Shown: in pieces, positions 54,638 to 63,786 of the stretch
Position numbering within the stretch: position 1 is the first letter of the stretch
How the letters are laid out: each line of letters starts with the position of its first letter
From: Cognatundibacterium aquatile
GTDB taxonomy: Bacteria > Pseudomonadota > Gammaproteobacteria > Burkholderiales > Burkholderiaceae_D
Assembly (NCBI RefSeq): GCF_014699135.1
Contig: NZ_JACOFT010000001.1
Location: 744,001 to 808,000, forward strand
DNA: 64,000 bases
Direction: 5' to 3'
Made by a program: the position numbers and the translations under genes
The notes under the pieces: model-generated
What the model was told of the DNA's origin: nothing
Database searches by the model: none
The model's input: only the letters and a program-made list of their open reading frames with translations

Positions 54638-56335
54638 ATGGTCTGGAGTCAGGTTTATGACCCGCTAGGCAATATATGGTTATCCGCCCTCATGGCGGCG
54701 ATACCTGTGGTTGTGATGCTGGGATGTATTGCATTTGGTCATATGAAGGCGCATTACGCTGCGGGTCTTGGTTTAGCGAGCGCGTTGGCAGTGTCGATTT
54801 TTGGTTTCGGCATGCCTGCCGGGCTGGCATGGAATGCGGCAGGTTTTGGTGCCGCATTTGGTCTGCTGCCCATTGGCTGGATCGTGTTGAATATTATTTT
54901 CCTGCACCAGCTGACCATAGAAAACGGTTCATTCTCTGTATTGCAGGACAGCCTGACCGGCATCACCGATGATCGCCGCATACAGTTATTGCTGATCGCG
55001 TTCTGTTTCGGCGCATTCTTTGAAGGTGCTGCTGGCTTTGGTACGCCGGTTGCTGTGACCGCAGCGATCATGATAGGCCTGGGATTTTCTCCGTTGGCGG
55101 CATCAGGCCTGTGTCTGATCGCGAACACCGCGCCAGTGGCGTATGGTGCGCTCGGCACGCCGGTGATTGCGCTGGCGGCTGTGACAGGCATCGATCTGAT
55201 GCAGTTGTCCGGCATGATCGGCCGTCAGTTGCCCTTATTTTCTTTGCTGGTGCCGTTCTGGCTGATCTGGGCGTTTGCCGGATTCCGCGGCATGCTGCAA
55301 ATCTGGCCAGCTATTCTGGTTGCCGGTCTGAGCTTCGCGATTCCGCAATATCTGGTGTCGAACTTCCATGGCCCGTGGCTGGTGGACGTGGTCGCGGCGA
55401 TTGTGTCTATGGTCAGCCTGATCTTGTTCCTGAAAGTCTGGAAACCGAAAAAAATCTGGACGTCGACTTCACTCAAAGGTCATGAAACCGATTCCGGCGA
55501 ACCTGATCTGGAAAGTGAAAAACCGCATGGTCATGAAGCCGATGCCGCGGCAGCGATTTTCAAAAAGCACGATACCCGTGCGCTGGTGCTGGCATGGATG
55601 CCGTGGGTGATCTTAACGGCGTTAGTGTTTATCTGGGGCATACCAGAATTCAAAAAATGGGTCGATGGCATTTCTGTGTTCAAGATTCCATTTACCGGTT
55701 TGCATAACATGGTCGAGAAGGTCGCCCCTGTCGTCGCCAAACCGCATAAAGAAGCGGCGGTGTATACGCTGAACTGGCTGTCGGCCACAGGTTCTGGGAT
55801 TTTCCTTGCCTCCATCATTAGCGGTTTGCTGATGAAATACAAGCCGCTGGATCTGGTCAAAATTTATTTCCGCACGATCTGGCTGGTACGTTATTCGCTG
55901 CTGACCATTGTGCTGATGCTGGCGCTGGGTTACCTGACACGCTATTCCGGCACCGATGCGACGCTGGGTCTGGTGTTTGCGCATACCGGTGCTTTCTATC
56001 CTATCTTCGGCACCTTGCTCGGTTGGCTCGGTGTGGCGCTGACCGGTTCGGATACGGCAGCTAATGTGCTGTTTGGCGGGCTGCAAAAAACCACCGCAGA
56101 GCAACTCGGTTTAAGCCCTGTGCTGATGGCGGCGGCCAATAGTTCGGGCGGTGTGATGGGCAAGATGGTCGATGCGCAGAGTATCGTGGTCGCCAGTACC
56201 GCCACACGCTGGTATGGACATGAAGGTACGATTCTGCGCTTCGTGTTTTTCCACAGTCTGGCGCTGGCGGTGCTGGTTGGCTTCTTCGTGTTTATGCAAG
56301 CCTACGTTGCGCCATTCACTTCACTGGTACATTAA
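54638..56335 (+). CDS. lldP: L-lactate permease family transporter (LctP)
   Basis: The 565-residue proton symporter has about twelve to fourteen helices. Family signatures are FGAFFEGAAGFGTPVAVTAA and the later TGSDTAANVLFGGLQ, then AANSSGGVMGKMVDAQSI near the C-terminus. A hydrophilic loop with charged residues (ETDSGEPDLESEKPHGHEAD) separates the halves. GGAG lies 6 bases before ATG 54638; in-frame codons upstream (54602 TTG, 54626 ATG) have no such site. No lactate dehydrogenase is adjacent, so glycolate or another 2-hydroxy acid is also possible. Confidence 0.92.
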   Translation: MVWSQVYDPLGNIWLSALMAAIPVVVMLGCIAFGHMKAHYAAGLGLASALAVSIFGFGMPAGLAWNAAGFGAAFGLLPIGWIVLNIIFLHQLTIENGSFSVLQDSLTGITDDRRIQLLLIAFCFGAFFEGAAGFGTPVAVTAAIMIGLGFSPLAASGLCLIANTAPVAYGALGTPVIALAAVTGIDLMQLSGMIGRQLPLFSLLVPFWLIWAFAGFRGMLQIWPAILVAGLSFAIPQYLVSNFHGPWLVDVVAAIVSMVSLILFLKVWKPKKIWTSTSLKGHETDSGEPDLESEKPHGHEADAAAAIFKKHDTRALVLAWMPWVILTALVFIWGIPEFKKWVDGISVFKIPFTGLHNMVEKVAPVVAKPHKEAAVYTLNWLSATGSGIFLASIISGLLMKYKPLDLVKIYFRTIWLVRYSLLTIVLMLALGYLTRYSGTDATLGLVFAHTGAFYPIFGTLLGWLGVALTGSDTAANVLFGGLQKTTAEQLGLSPVLMAAANSSGGVMGKMVDAQSIVVASTATRWYGHEGTILRFVFFHSLALAVLVGFFVFMQAYVAPFTSLVH

Positions 56336-56376
56336 AGACGCATTACAAACGATAGGGGCGATTGTCCCTGTCGTAT

Positions 56377-56419
56377 AAAAAAATCCCTGTCACAGCGTGC
56401 TGTGCGCAGGGATTTTTTT
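56377..56419. terminator. Bidirectional terminator between lldP and MBL protein gene
   Basis: An A7-TCCCTG stem (56377-56389) pairs with CAGGGA-T7. An inner CACA/TGTG pair strengthens it. It serves both convergent genes. Confidence 0.88.
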
Positions 56420-57840
56420 CAGTGCTTCGCTGTTTTCTTAGGATGGCAATACGGCGTCAGATCAATGCTGTCGGCCGTCTGCGGCAGGCTGACGGCACCT
56501 GCTGGCAGCAAGCGCGCAAAGCTGCGCATGACTTCTTCTTCACCATGTACCAGAAACGTATGTGTGGCATGCGTATGCTGATGCCAGGCCAGTAATTCAT
56601 CGCGGTCGGCATGCGCTGAAAAACCGTTGATGGTATGTACGCCAGCTCTGACTGCGATCTCTTCACCAAGCACACGCACTGTACGCGCACCATCGATAAT
56701 TTCCCGTGCCAGCGTTCCTTTCGCCGCAAAACCGACGAACACGATGCTGGCGTTTTGTCGCCATAAATGATGCTTCAGATGATGCTGGATACGGCCGCCG
56801 GTACACATGCCAGCGCCTGCCATAATGACCGCGCCGCCGGAAAAACGGTTGATCGCCATACTGTCCGCCACATCCCGCGTGAAATGCAGACCGGGCAAAT
56901 CAAACGGATCATGCTCATTGCTGAACATCGCTGCCGTTTCGGCGTCATAACAACCGGTATGCTGACGGAAAATTTCCGTCGCCGAGATCGCCATCGGTGA
57001 ATCCAGAAACACCTGCATGGAACGCGGTAAGCGATGCTGCTGCACGCCTTCACGCAGGTAATACAGCAACTCTTGCGCACGTTCCAGCGCGAAGGTCGGA
57101 ATCACGACATTGCCGCCGTGCCGGAAGGTGTCGGTAATCACCTGATACAGCTCTTCTATCGACAGATCCAGCGGTTTGTGCAGACGGTCGCCATACGTGG
57201 TTTCCATCACCACCACATCGGCTTTCGGCGGCGTCGTCGGGTTGCGCAGCAGCTTTCTGCCGTTGCTGCCAATATCGCCAGAAAAAACGATGCGACATTT
57301 TTTGCCATCTTCCGTCAGATTCAGCACGACAGAGGATGAACCCAGAATATGGCCGGCATCGATAAACGTCGCGGTGATGCCGGGCGCGATCAGCAGCTCC
57401 TGATCGTAATGCACAGTCTGGTTAAAGTGATCCAGCATATGCAACACATCATGCGTGTTGTACAGCGCTTCGGTGCGCTTGTCTTCACCGCGCCGCGCGC
57501 TTTTCTTGTTCTGATATTCGGCTTCCGATTCCTGCAGATGCGCAGAATCGAGCAACACGATGCGCGCCAGATCGCGGGTCGCAGCGGTGGCAATGATGTT
57601 GCCACGGAATCCGCGTCGCACCAGCAATGGCAGACGACCGCAATGATCCAGATGCGCATGCGTCAGCAACACATAGTCGATGGATGCCGCATCGAAGCCG
57701 AAGGCATCGGCATTCTCTTCATTCAGATTACGGCTACCTTGATACATGCCGCAGTCAATCAGTATGCGCACACCATCGCATTCCAGCAGATGGCAGGAAC
57801 CGGTCACACCGAGATCGGCACCATGAAATGAAAGTTTCAA
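56419..57840 (-). CDS. MBL-fold/beta-CASP RNA-processing family protein
   Basis: The 473-residue two-domain metallohydrolase has HAHLDHCGRLP as metal motif 2 and IDAGHILGSSSV, FSGDIG and ETTYGDR as further metal and beta-CASP motifs. VIPTFALERAQELLYYL and GAGMCTGGRIQHHLKHHL lie in the beta-CASP part, and HTINGFSAHADRDELLAW is the C-terminal His motif. Relatives are CPSF-like ribonucleases; the exact role in Burkholderiales is unclear. The frame extends to an ATG at 57861, but TTG 57840 lies 7 bases after GAGGA and gives the family N-terminus (MKLSFHGADLGVTGSCHLLE). TTG is therefore preferred. Confidence 0.9.
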   Translation of the reverse strand: MKLSFHGADLGVTGSCHLLECDGVRILIDCGMYQGSRNLNEENADAFGFDAASIDYVLLTHAHLDHCGRLPLLVRRGFRGNIIATAATRDLARIVLLDSAHLQESEAEYQNKKSARRGEDKRTEALYNTHDVLHMLDHFNQTVHYDQELLIAPGITATFIDAGHILGSSSVVLNLTEDGKKCRIVFSGDIGSNGRKLLRNPTTPPKADVVVMETTYGDRLHKPLDLSIEELYQVITDTFRHGGNVVIPTFALERAQELLYYLREGVQQHRLPRSMQVFLDSPMAISATEIFRQHTGCYDAETAAMFSNEHDPFDLPGLHFTRDVADSMAINRFSGGAVIMAGAGMCTGGRIQHHLKHHLWRQNASIVFVGFAAKGTLAREIIDGARTVRVLGEEIAVRAGVHTINGFSAHADRDELLAWHQHTHATHTFLVHGEEEVMRSFARLLPAGAVSLPQTADSIDLTPYCHPKKTAKH

Positions 57841-58068
57841 TTGAATTTCCTCACAGAACAATCAGGGCATCGCGCTTACCGCTGCGCCGCCCGAGGTATC
57901 AAGTATAGCCAGTGTGATGCCATTCAGATAGCGAACACCGCACCATCGTCGGTGAATGCCGCAATGAATGCATGCATGCTGCGTTAGCGCAAACTTTGGG
58001 CGTTGTGTGACCTGCTTTGGCGTTGACGATGGCTGCGCCTTTTCGGCGCTAAATTCTCAGAAAACAAG
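57841..58068. other. Gap upstream of the MBL protein gene
   Basis: This 228-bp stretch should hold the promoter of the MBL gene on the other strand. No distinct motif was seen. Together with repeat copy 3 and the following 190 bp it forms a gap of about 500 bp before the orphan gene. Confidence 0.3.
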
Positions 58069-58146
58069 ATACTCCCCCCATATTTCATGAAAATCGCCCT
58101 GATCTTAGCAAGAATAAAGGGGCTTAAAATATACTGGGGGGAGTAT
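58069..58146. repeat. Dispersed ~78-bp element, copy 3
   Basis: The left end is ATACT-C6-ATAT (58069-58083) and the right end ATACT-G6-AGTAT (58131-58146). The interior matches copy 1 (reverse complement) in AAAA-CGC and AATAAAGGG blocks. This is the only copy in a divergent gap, about 190 bp upstream of the orphan gene. Confidence 0.75.
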
Positions 58147-58338
58147 ATATTGGGCTGTTTGAAGGGTTTTTAACGCCGAACGTAGTGATGAGGCGAATAA
58201 CAATGAATTTTGCCGTTGCTGGTTCAAGGGAATATGGAAGATACCTGGCTGTAGAGAAGTTTGGAATAGTGTGGCTAATTTTGCACTGGCATGTTAATTT
58301 CGAGTTCTGTCACTTCAAAACAAGTTAGGCCAAATATA

Positions 58339-58971
58339 ATGCCTCGCTTATCTTTCAATGCAACCTTCGCAGATGGCACTGATGCCAACTCTGAATTAAG
58401 GAATTTTGCTGAATACATTGGTCTCGAATCTGTAACTAGCGATAGATATAGCTTTTTGCTCTTACTTCAACTTTTTGATGCGGCTAAATCTGGGCACTTA
58501 AATCCCGCGAAAGTAGTCAGTCAGATCAGGGTTCTGGAAGGGTTGGAAGCAAATAATGGGCTTAAGGCTCCTACCCCATTCAACCGCCCCGCGCTTAAAG
58601 GGTTGTGGCATCAGCATTATCTTGAGGACGGAATGGAAAGTTTCGCTAAAAATTTTCTAAAAGGCCTGGATAAATTTGGACTGCCATATTTCAACCAAAA
58701 AATTGTAGAAGCAGAGTTTGCGGGTGAAGAGCGGTATGTTACAGAGGCGGACATACCTCATATCGTAAATGATGCAGTTTCGTCGAATTGGGAAAGGCTT
58801 GTTGAAACTGAGTCTCTCACCGGAGAGTGGCTAATTTTCGCGAAATATGAGAGCAGAAACTATTATCTCTGCATAGGAAAACATAAGAGTGGCGATGATT
58901 ATTTGCGCTCACAAATTGATGCCGTTTGTCTAAAGGAATTTCCTTTTTTGCAAAGTATTCTCAATGTGTAA
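58339..58971 (+). CDS. Orphan protein of unknown function (210 residues)
   Basis: I do not recognise this protein. It starts MPRLSFNATFADGTDANSEL and has a helical first half with SFLLLLQLFDAAK and PFNRPALKGLWHQHYLEDG. The C-terminal part is beta-strand-like with an aromatic-rich core (GEWLIFAKYESRNYYLCIGK) and ends CLKEFPFLQSILNV. There is no signal peptide or membrane segment. The frame is open to ATG 58291, but ATG 58339 has AGG about 10 bases upstream. Codon and base usage look more AT-rich than neighbours, and a dispersed repeat and a strong terminator bracket the gene. Horizontal acquisition is plausible. Confidence 0.7.
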   Translation: MPRLSFNATFADGTDANSELRNFAEYIGLESVTSDRYSFLLLLQLFDAAKSGHLNPAKVVSQIRVLEGLEANNGLKAPTPFNRPALKGLWHQHYLEDGMESFAKNFLKGLDKFGLPYFNQKIVEAEFAGEERYVTEADIPHIVNDAVSSNWERLVETESLTGEWLIFAKYESRNYYLCIGKHKSGDDYLRSQIDAVCLKEFPFLQSILNV

Positions 58972-59059
58972 ACTATAATTTCAATCGAACAATTGATTGC
59001 ATTCGACAATGTGATACCTTCAAAATTCATGTTGAGATAGCAACAGCGCGATAGTTTCC

Positions 59060-59110
59060 CCAATAAAAATCCCCGACAAATCAAACGATCTGTCGGGGAT
59101 TTTTTATTGG
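59060..59110. terminator. Bidirectional terminator between orphan gene and cdd
   Basis: CCAATAAAAATCCCCGACA (59060-59078) pairs with TGTCGGGGATTTTTTATTGG (59091-59110), a very long stem with T-runs on both strands. Confidence 0.92.
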
Positions 59111-59118
59111 GTAGAAAT

Positions 59119-59565
<447 letters not shown>

Positions 59566-59649
59566 TTAAGTTTATTCCTGATATCTACTGCGCATATTTT
59601 CTGCCTTTCAGATCATTTATACCCTGAAAGGCGCAGCAGGTTTGGGAGA

Positions 59650-60489
59650 TTATTTTTTCACGCCCAGTTCGCGCAAACGTTCCTGCAGATAGCTGCCGGA
59701 CGTGTGACGTTCAGACAGCACGACGTCTGGACGCGGATGCAGGAACAGGGGCAGTGAAATGCGGGATTTCTTCGCTTCTTCGCCGGTCGGATTCAGTACG
59801 CGGTGAATCGTCGAAGGGTAATACCCTTGCGAGGCTTCATCGAGCATGTCACCGATATTAACGATCAGCATGCCGAAATCGCACGGCACATCATGCCAGG
59901 CATTGTCTTTGCCCAATACCTGCAAACCGGCCTGGGTAGCGGCTGGCAGCACGGTCAGCAGATTGATGTCGCCATGAGCCGCTGCCCGCACTGCATCCGG
60001 CTCTTCATCGCCCGTCAGCGGCGGATAGTGCAGCACGCGCAGCAGGGTCAGATCGCTGTCGGTGATCATGTCAGACAAGGGCATCGAATACTTGGCCTTG
60101 ATCTCTGCCGGTGTGTGATCTTCGACCCATTGCAGCAATTCAGTGGCGAGTTTGTTGCCGTGTTCGTAGTATTCCAGCGCAGCCTTGGAGACTTCGGATG
60201 GATATTGTCCCCACGGGTAGACATGGTAAAACTCTTTCAGATCGCGCTTGGCATAGCCTTTGGCGGTTTCGGAAATTTTCGGCGAAAAATAGCCGTCCAT
60301 TTTTTCCGTAAACGCGTATTTGTTTTTCGCATCGGTCTGGAAAAACTCGTACCATTCCTGATAAATAGTATTGAGCAGATTTTGCGATAAAGGATGATTG
60401 GTCAGTACGCCAAAGCCGGTGTTGTGCAGGCTTTCGGTGAATTTTCTTGCCGCATCCGGATCACGGTAATCAACTGGTTGTATCAACAT
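59650..60489 (-). CDS. 2-oxoglutarate/Fe(II) oxygenase, isopenicillin N synthase-like
   Basis: The 279-residue double-stranded beta-helix oxygenase binds iron with His172 and Asp174 in AAHGDINLLT and His229 in STIHRV. Arg243 in SRISLPLF would bind 2-oxoglutarate. The N-terminal part (GFGVLTNHPLSQNLL) is the usual DIOX_N domain. The substrate is unknown. The gene lies between a nucleoside hydrolase (11 bp upstream) and cytidine deaminase in a nucleoside-uptake operon. This points to a pyrimidine base or nucleoside, as for fungal thymine 7-hydroxylase, which belongs to the same superfamily. That assignment is inference. Confidence 0.88.
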   Translation of the reverse strand: MLIQPVDYRDPDAARKFTESLHNTGFGVLTNHPLSQNLLNTIYQEWYEFFQTDAKNKYAFTEKMDGYFSPKISETAKGYAKRDLKEFYHVYPWGQYPSEVSKAALEYYEHGNKLATELLQWVEDHTPAEIKAKYSMPLSDMITDSDLTLLRVLHYPPLTGDEEPDAVRAAAHGDINLLTVLPAATQAGLQVLGKDNAWHDVPCDFGMLIVNIGDMLDEASQGYYPSTIHRVLNPTGEEAKKSRISLPLFLHPRPDVVLSERHTSGSYLQERLRELGVKK

Positions 60490-60500
60490 GACGGTTCCCC

Positions 60501-61493
60501 TTATTTTGCCAGTGCTGGTTTCAGCCAGTCGCCGGACAAGGTCTGGTCGATCAGTTTAGCGCAGGCCTCGGCATCCACTTTCATGCAGACGCGGGTTTCT
60601 GGTTTGCTGGCTTCCCAACCTGCTTGCGGGTAAGGAATCGCCAGTTTCGCCATCATGGTCTGACCATTGCCTATGCCTTCTTTGGCAACGCGCACACGGC
60701 CATTTTGTGTTTCAAAAATTTCCGGTGCGACCAGCCAGACAAACGCCAGCACGTCATGCCCGTAGCAAGCATGGCCAAGATCTGGACGTATGCTTTGGTA
60801 GAAGTTCGCGTAGAAATTCACGGCGTGCGACAGCGTGTCCATCGCCACGTGTTTGTGTTGTCCTGCCAGACGCGCAAAGAAGCTCGACGGCAAGACCACG
60901 CGATGCGTCACATCCAGACCAACCATGGTCAGATCCCAGCCTGCAGTGAAAACCAGATCGGCGGCATCCGGATCGTTCCAGACATTCGCCTCTGCGACTG
61001 GTGAGACATTGCCGGGTTCATCGACAGCACCGGCCATCAGCACGACTTTTTTCAGCAGCTTAGGCAGTTGCGGTTCCATTTTCAGTGCCAGACCCAGATT
61101 GCCCAGCGGGCCAACTGCAACCAGTGTGATTTCACCCGGATGCTGACGTGCCATCTTGACGATGAATTCTGCCGCGCTTTCCACTTCAGCTTTACCGCCG
61201 ACTTCGATACGGGACGGCAGATTGCCGAGACCGTCTGCACCGTGGATGAAATCTGGCGGAGTGCCGGCGGCTTTCGCAAACGGCACATTCACACCTTGCG
61301 CCACCGGAATATCGCGGCCTGCGATGCGGGTCAGGTAGAGCGCATTGATGGTTGCTTGTTCGACGTACACATTGCCGAAAGTAGTGGTGATACCGACCAC
61401 GTCGATATCCGGATGCGCGAGCGCGAAATACAAGGCCATTGCGTCATCAACGCCAGGGTCCGTATCGAAAATGACTTTATGTTTTGCTTGCAT
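60501..61493 (-). CDS. Nucleoside hydrolase (inosine-uridine preferring type)
   Basis: This 330-residue ribohydrolase splits nucleosides into base and ribose. The family metal site DTDPGVDDAMAL is at residues 10-21. Downstream are TTFGNVYVEQAT and FIHGADGLGN. TLVAVGPLGNLGLAL and MAGAVDEPGNVSPVAEANVWNDPDAA are the other nucleoside-hydrolase signatures, and YGHDVLAFVWLV near residue 242 carries the active-site His. It follows the ABC permease genes by 177 bp and fits use of imported nucleosides. Base preference cannot be read from the sequence. Confidence 0.93.
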   Translation of the reverse strand: MQAKHKVIFDTDPGVDDAMALYFALAHPDIDVVGITTTFGNVYVEQATINALYLTRIAGRDIPVAQGVNVPFAKAAGTPPDFIHGADGLGNLPSRIEVGGKAEVESAAEFIVKMARQHPGEITLVAVGPLGNLGLALKMEPQLPKLLKKVVLMAGAVDEPGNVSPVAEANVWNDPDAADLVFTAGWDLTMVGLDVTHRVVLPSSFFARLAGQHKHVAMDTLSHAVNFYANFYQSIRPDLGHACYGHDVLAFVWLVAPEIFETQNGRVRVAKEGIGNGQTMMAKLAIPYPQAGWEASKPETRVCMKVDAEACAKLIDQTLSGDWLKPALAK

Positions 61494-61601
61494 GAAAATA
61501 CTCCAGGAATTAACTTCAACTGGCCATTGAACAGAACCCAGTTTGAAGCAATTTGTTGTGTTTGACCTGGTTCAAGGAGGCCGTTATTAACGTTGTCGAT
61601 T

Positions 61602-61644
61602 TAAAAAATAAATCACCGGCAGCCAGTACGGGGCAAGCCCATAC
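61602..61644 (-). terminator. Possible attenuator hairpin within the nucleoside operon
   Basis: On the operon strand GTATGGGC pairs with GCCCCGTAC (61626-61644, one bulge), followed 10-20 bases later by a T-rich stretch (61602-61616). A direct repeat of CTGCCGGT flanks the stem. It could modulate read-through from permease to hydrolase genes. Confidence 0.35.
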
Positions 61645-61670
61645 GGACGACCGGCAGGTTTTATAGTCTT

Positions 61671-62642
61671 TTATCGTGACTTTACAAACGGCACGCCTAT
61701 CGCCTTCGGCGCGACGGATTTCGCCATCAGGCCCGCAAGAACGACGACGGTGACTACATACGGAATCATCTGTATCAATGATCCCGGTACTTTGCCCAAG
61801 CCAGGGAAGACCACGCCTTCGATCTGAACTTGCAGAGCAGTGAAAAAACCGAACATCAGGCAACCGAGCGCCGTTTGCAGTGGCCGCCAGTTACCGAACA
61901 CCAGCGCCGTCAGCGCCAGATAACCGTTACCGGCCGACATATCGCGCAGGAAAAAACCGCTTTGCACGATGGACAGATAAGCGCCGGAGAATGAGCACAA
62001 CACACCGGCACACAGCATCGCCATAAAACGGGTACGTTCGACATTGATGCCGGCCGCATCGGCCGCGTGCGGGTTTTCACCAACGGCGCGGAGACGCAGG
62101 CCGAAACGGCTGTGATACAAGACCCAGTGCACGAGCGGTATCAGGGCAAACGCCAGATACACCAGCGCGCTGTGACCACCGATCAGCTTGGTATAAAACC
62201 AGCCCAGAAATGGGATACCTGCCACCGCATCTGAACCCGGTAAAACGATATCAAACAGGCGGGCAGAACCGAGATCTGGCGTGCGTCCGCCCTGCATAAA
62301 GAAAAACTGGGCAAGCACAAAGGTCAGACCGCTGAGGGCAATATTCAACGCAATACCGGCTACCAGTTGATTACCTTTTTGCGTGATGCTGACAAAACCT
62401 TGCAACAAAGCGATGACAGCGGAAATGCCGATACCGGCGAGTATGCCGAACCACGGGTTTTGCGTCGCAAAGGCGACTGCTGCTGACACAAATGCCGCTG
62501 CCAGCATTTTGCCTTCGAGTGCCAGATCCACCACGCCGCTGCGTTCGGCAAACAGACCCGCCATCGCTGCAAACATTAATACCGGTGCATTACGGATGGT
62601 AGAGACCAGAATGCTGGAAAATTGAAAATCATCAAACATCAT
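61671..62642 (-). CDS. Nucleoside ABC transporter permease (NupC/YufQ type)
   Basis: The 323-residue inner-membrane permease belongs to the BMP-type (branched-chain-like) ABC family that imports nucleosides. About nine helices are visible. ATMAGLFAERSGVVDLALEGKML-like text near residue 27 (AGLFAERSGVVDLALEGKM) and RAVGENPHAADAAGINVER near residue 180 are the family signatures. Its start overlaps the other permease by four bases. The usual order for such systems is lipoprotein, ATPase, permease 1, permease 2, which fits here apart from the unseen binding protein. Confidence 0.92.
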   Translation of the reverse strand: MMFDDFQFSSILVSTIRNAPVLMFAAMAGLFAERSGVVDLALEGKMLAAAFVSAAVAFATQNPWFGILAGIGISAVIALLQGFVSITQKGNQLVAGIALNIALSGLTFVLAQFFFMQGGRTPDLGSARLFDIVLPGSDAVAGIPFLGWFYTKLIGGHSALVYLAFALIPLVHWVLYHSRFGLRLRAVGENPHAADAAGINVERTRFMAMLCAGVLCSFSGAYLSIVQSGFFLRDMSAGNGYLALTALVFGNWRPLQTALGCLMFGFFTALQVQIEGVVFPGLGKVPGSLIQMIPYVVTVVVLAGLMAKSVAPKAIGVPFVKSR

Positions 62643-63721
62643 TTTTCCTTACGTTTGAGCAGGGCGGATAACGCCGGGGCATACAGATTTTCCATCGCAC
62701 CGCAAAACAGAATGATCAGGCCCTGAATGAAAATAAAAGTTTCGGTCGGAATATTTGGTTTTTCCAGCGACAGATCAAAACCACCTTGGATCAGCGCACC
62801 GAACAGTATCGACGACAGCAAAATACCTATCGGATGCTGACGCCCCATCAATGCCACGGCGATACCGATAAAGCCTGCGCCTGCGGGGAAATTCAAGCCC
62901 AGATAATGGGTTGATCCCATGACGGAATTGACCGATGCCAGACCGGCGAGTGCACCGGAAATCATCATCGCAATCATGATGGTTTTGCTGATGGAAATGC
63001 CCGCATAGTGCGCTGCGTGCTGGTTCAGACCGGTAGCGCGCAGTTGGTAACCCCAGGTTGTGCGCCACACAGCAATGCCGTAAATGACCAATGCCAGCAA
63101 GGCCATGATGAAGCTGATATTCAGCGGTGTTTCACCCAGCACAGGCAGGATGCCATTCAGCTTAGGCAGCCATGCGCTATCGGCAAAGACGCGGCTGGCG
63201 GTGTTTTGTTCACCGGCAGGAATCAGAAAGCTGACGATGATGTAGTTCATCAGGCTGGCCGCAATGAAATTGAACATGATGGTCGTTACCACCACATGGC
63301 TGCCGCGTTTTGCCTGCAGATAACCGGGTAAAAAAGCCCATGCCGCGCCGAAGATTGCGCTGCCGGCAATCGCCAGCGGAATCAACAGCCATGCCGGTAA
63401 GCTGGCATCAAAAGCGAGCAGCACCAGTGTCAGCCCGAGACCGCCCAGATACATCTGACCTTCGCTGCCGATATTGAATAAACCTGCCTGCATCGCAATT
63501 GACACCGACAGACCGGTGAAGATAAATGTGGCGGCGTAGAACAGGGTGTAGCCCAGTCCTTCAGGATTGAAAACGGCAGCATTCAGCAGTATGCCCAGCG
63601 ACTCCAGCGGGCTTTCACCCAGCAGATAAATCACACCGGCTGCCACCAGCAGGGCGGATAGCAAGTTCAGTAAAGGCAGGGCAAAGGCGGTGGCCCAGCG
63701 GGGAAGATCGGCTTGATTCAT
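62639..63721 (-). CDS. Nucleoside ABC transporter permease (NupB/YufP type)
   Basis: This 360-residue membrane protein pairs with the downstream permease. It has about nine to ten helices. LFNIGSEGQMYLGGLG near residue 86 and LRATGLNQHAAHYAGIS near 233 are the two conserved cytoplasmic or EAA-like segments of this family. AAWAFLPGYLQAKRGSHVVVTTIMFNF is also typical. It ends in overlap with the second permease. The ATPase gene precedes it by 65 bp, a gap containing imperfect CGCTT repeats. Confidence 0.92.
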   Translation of the reverse strand: MNQADLPRWATAFALPLLNLLSALLVAAGVIYLLGESPLESLGILLNAAVFNPEGLGYTLFYAATFIFTGLSVSIAMQAGLFNIGSEGQMYLGGLGLTLVLLAFDASLPAWLLIPLAIAGSAIFGAAWAFLPGYLQAKRGSHVVVTTIMFNFIAASLMNYIIVSFLIPAGEQNTASRVFADSAWLPKLNGILPVLGETPLNISFIMALLALVIYGIAVWRTTWGYQLRATGLNQHAAHYAGISISKTIMIAMMISGALAGLASVNSVMGSTHYLGLNFPAGAGFIGIAVALMGRQHPIGILLSSILFGALIQGGFDLSLEKPNIPTETFIFIQGLIILFCGAMENLYAPALSALLKRKEK

Positions 63722-63786
63722 ACGTGGTTCGTCGCTTGTTTGTTCGCTTATTTCGCTTATGTTTGCTTTGTATTCCGGCTGCTTGC

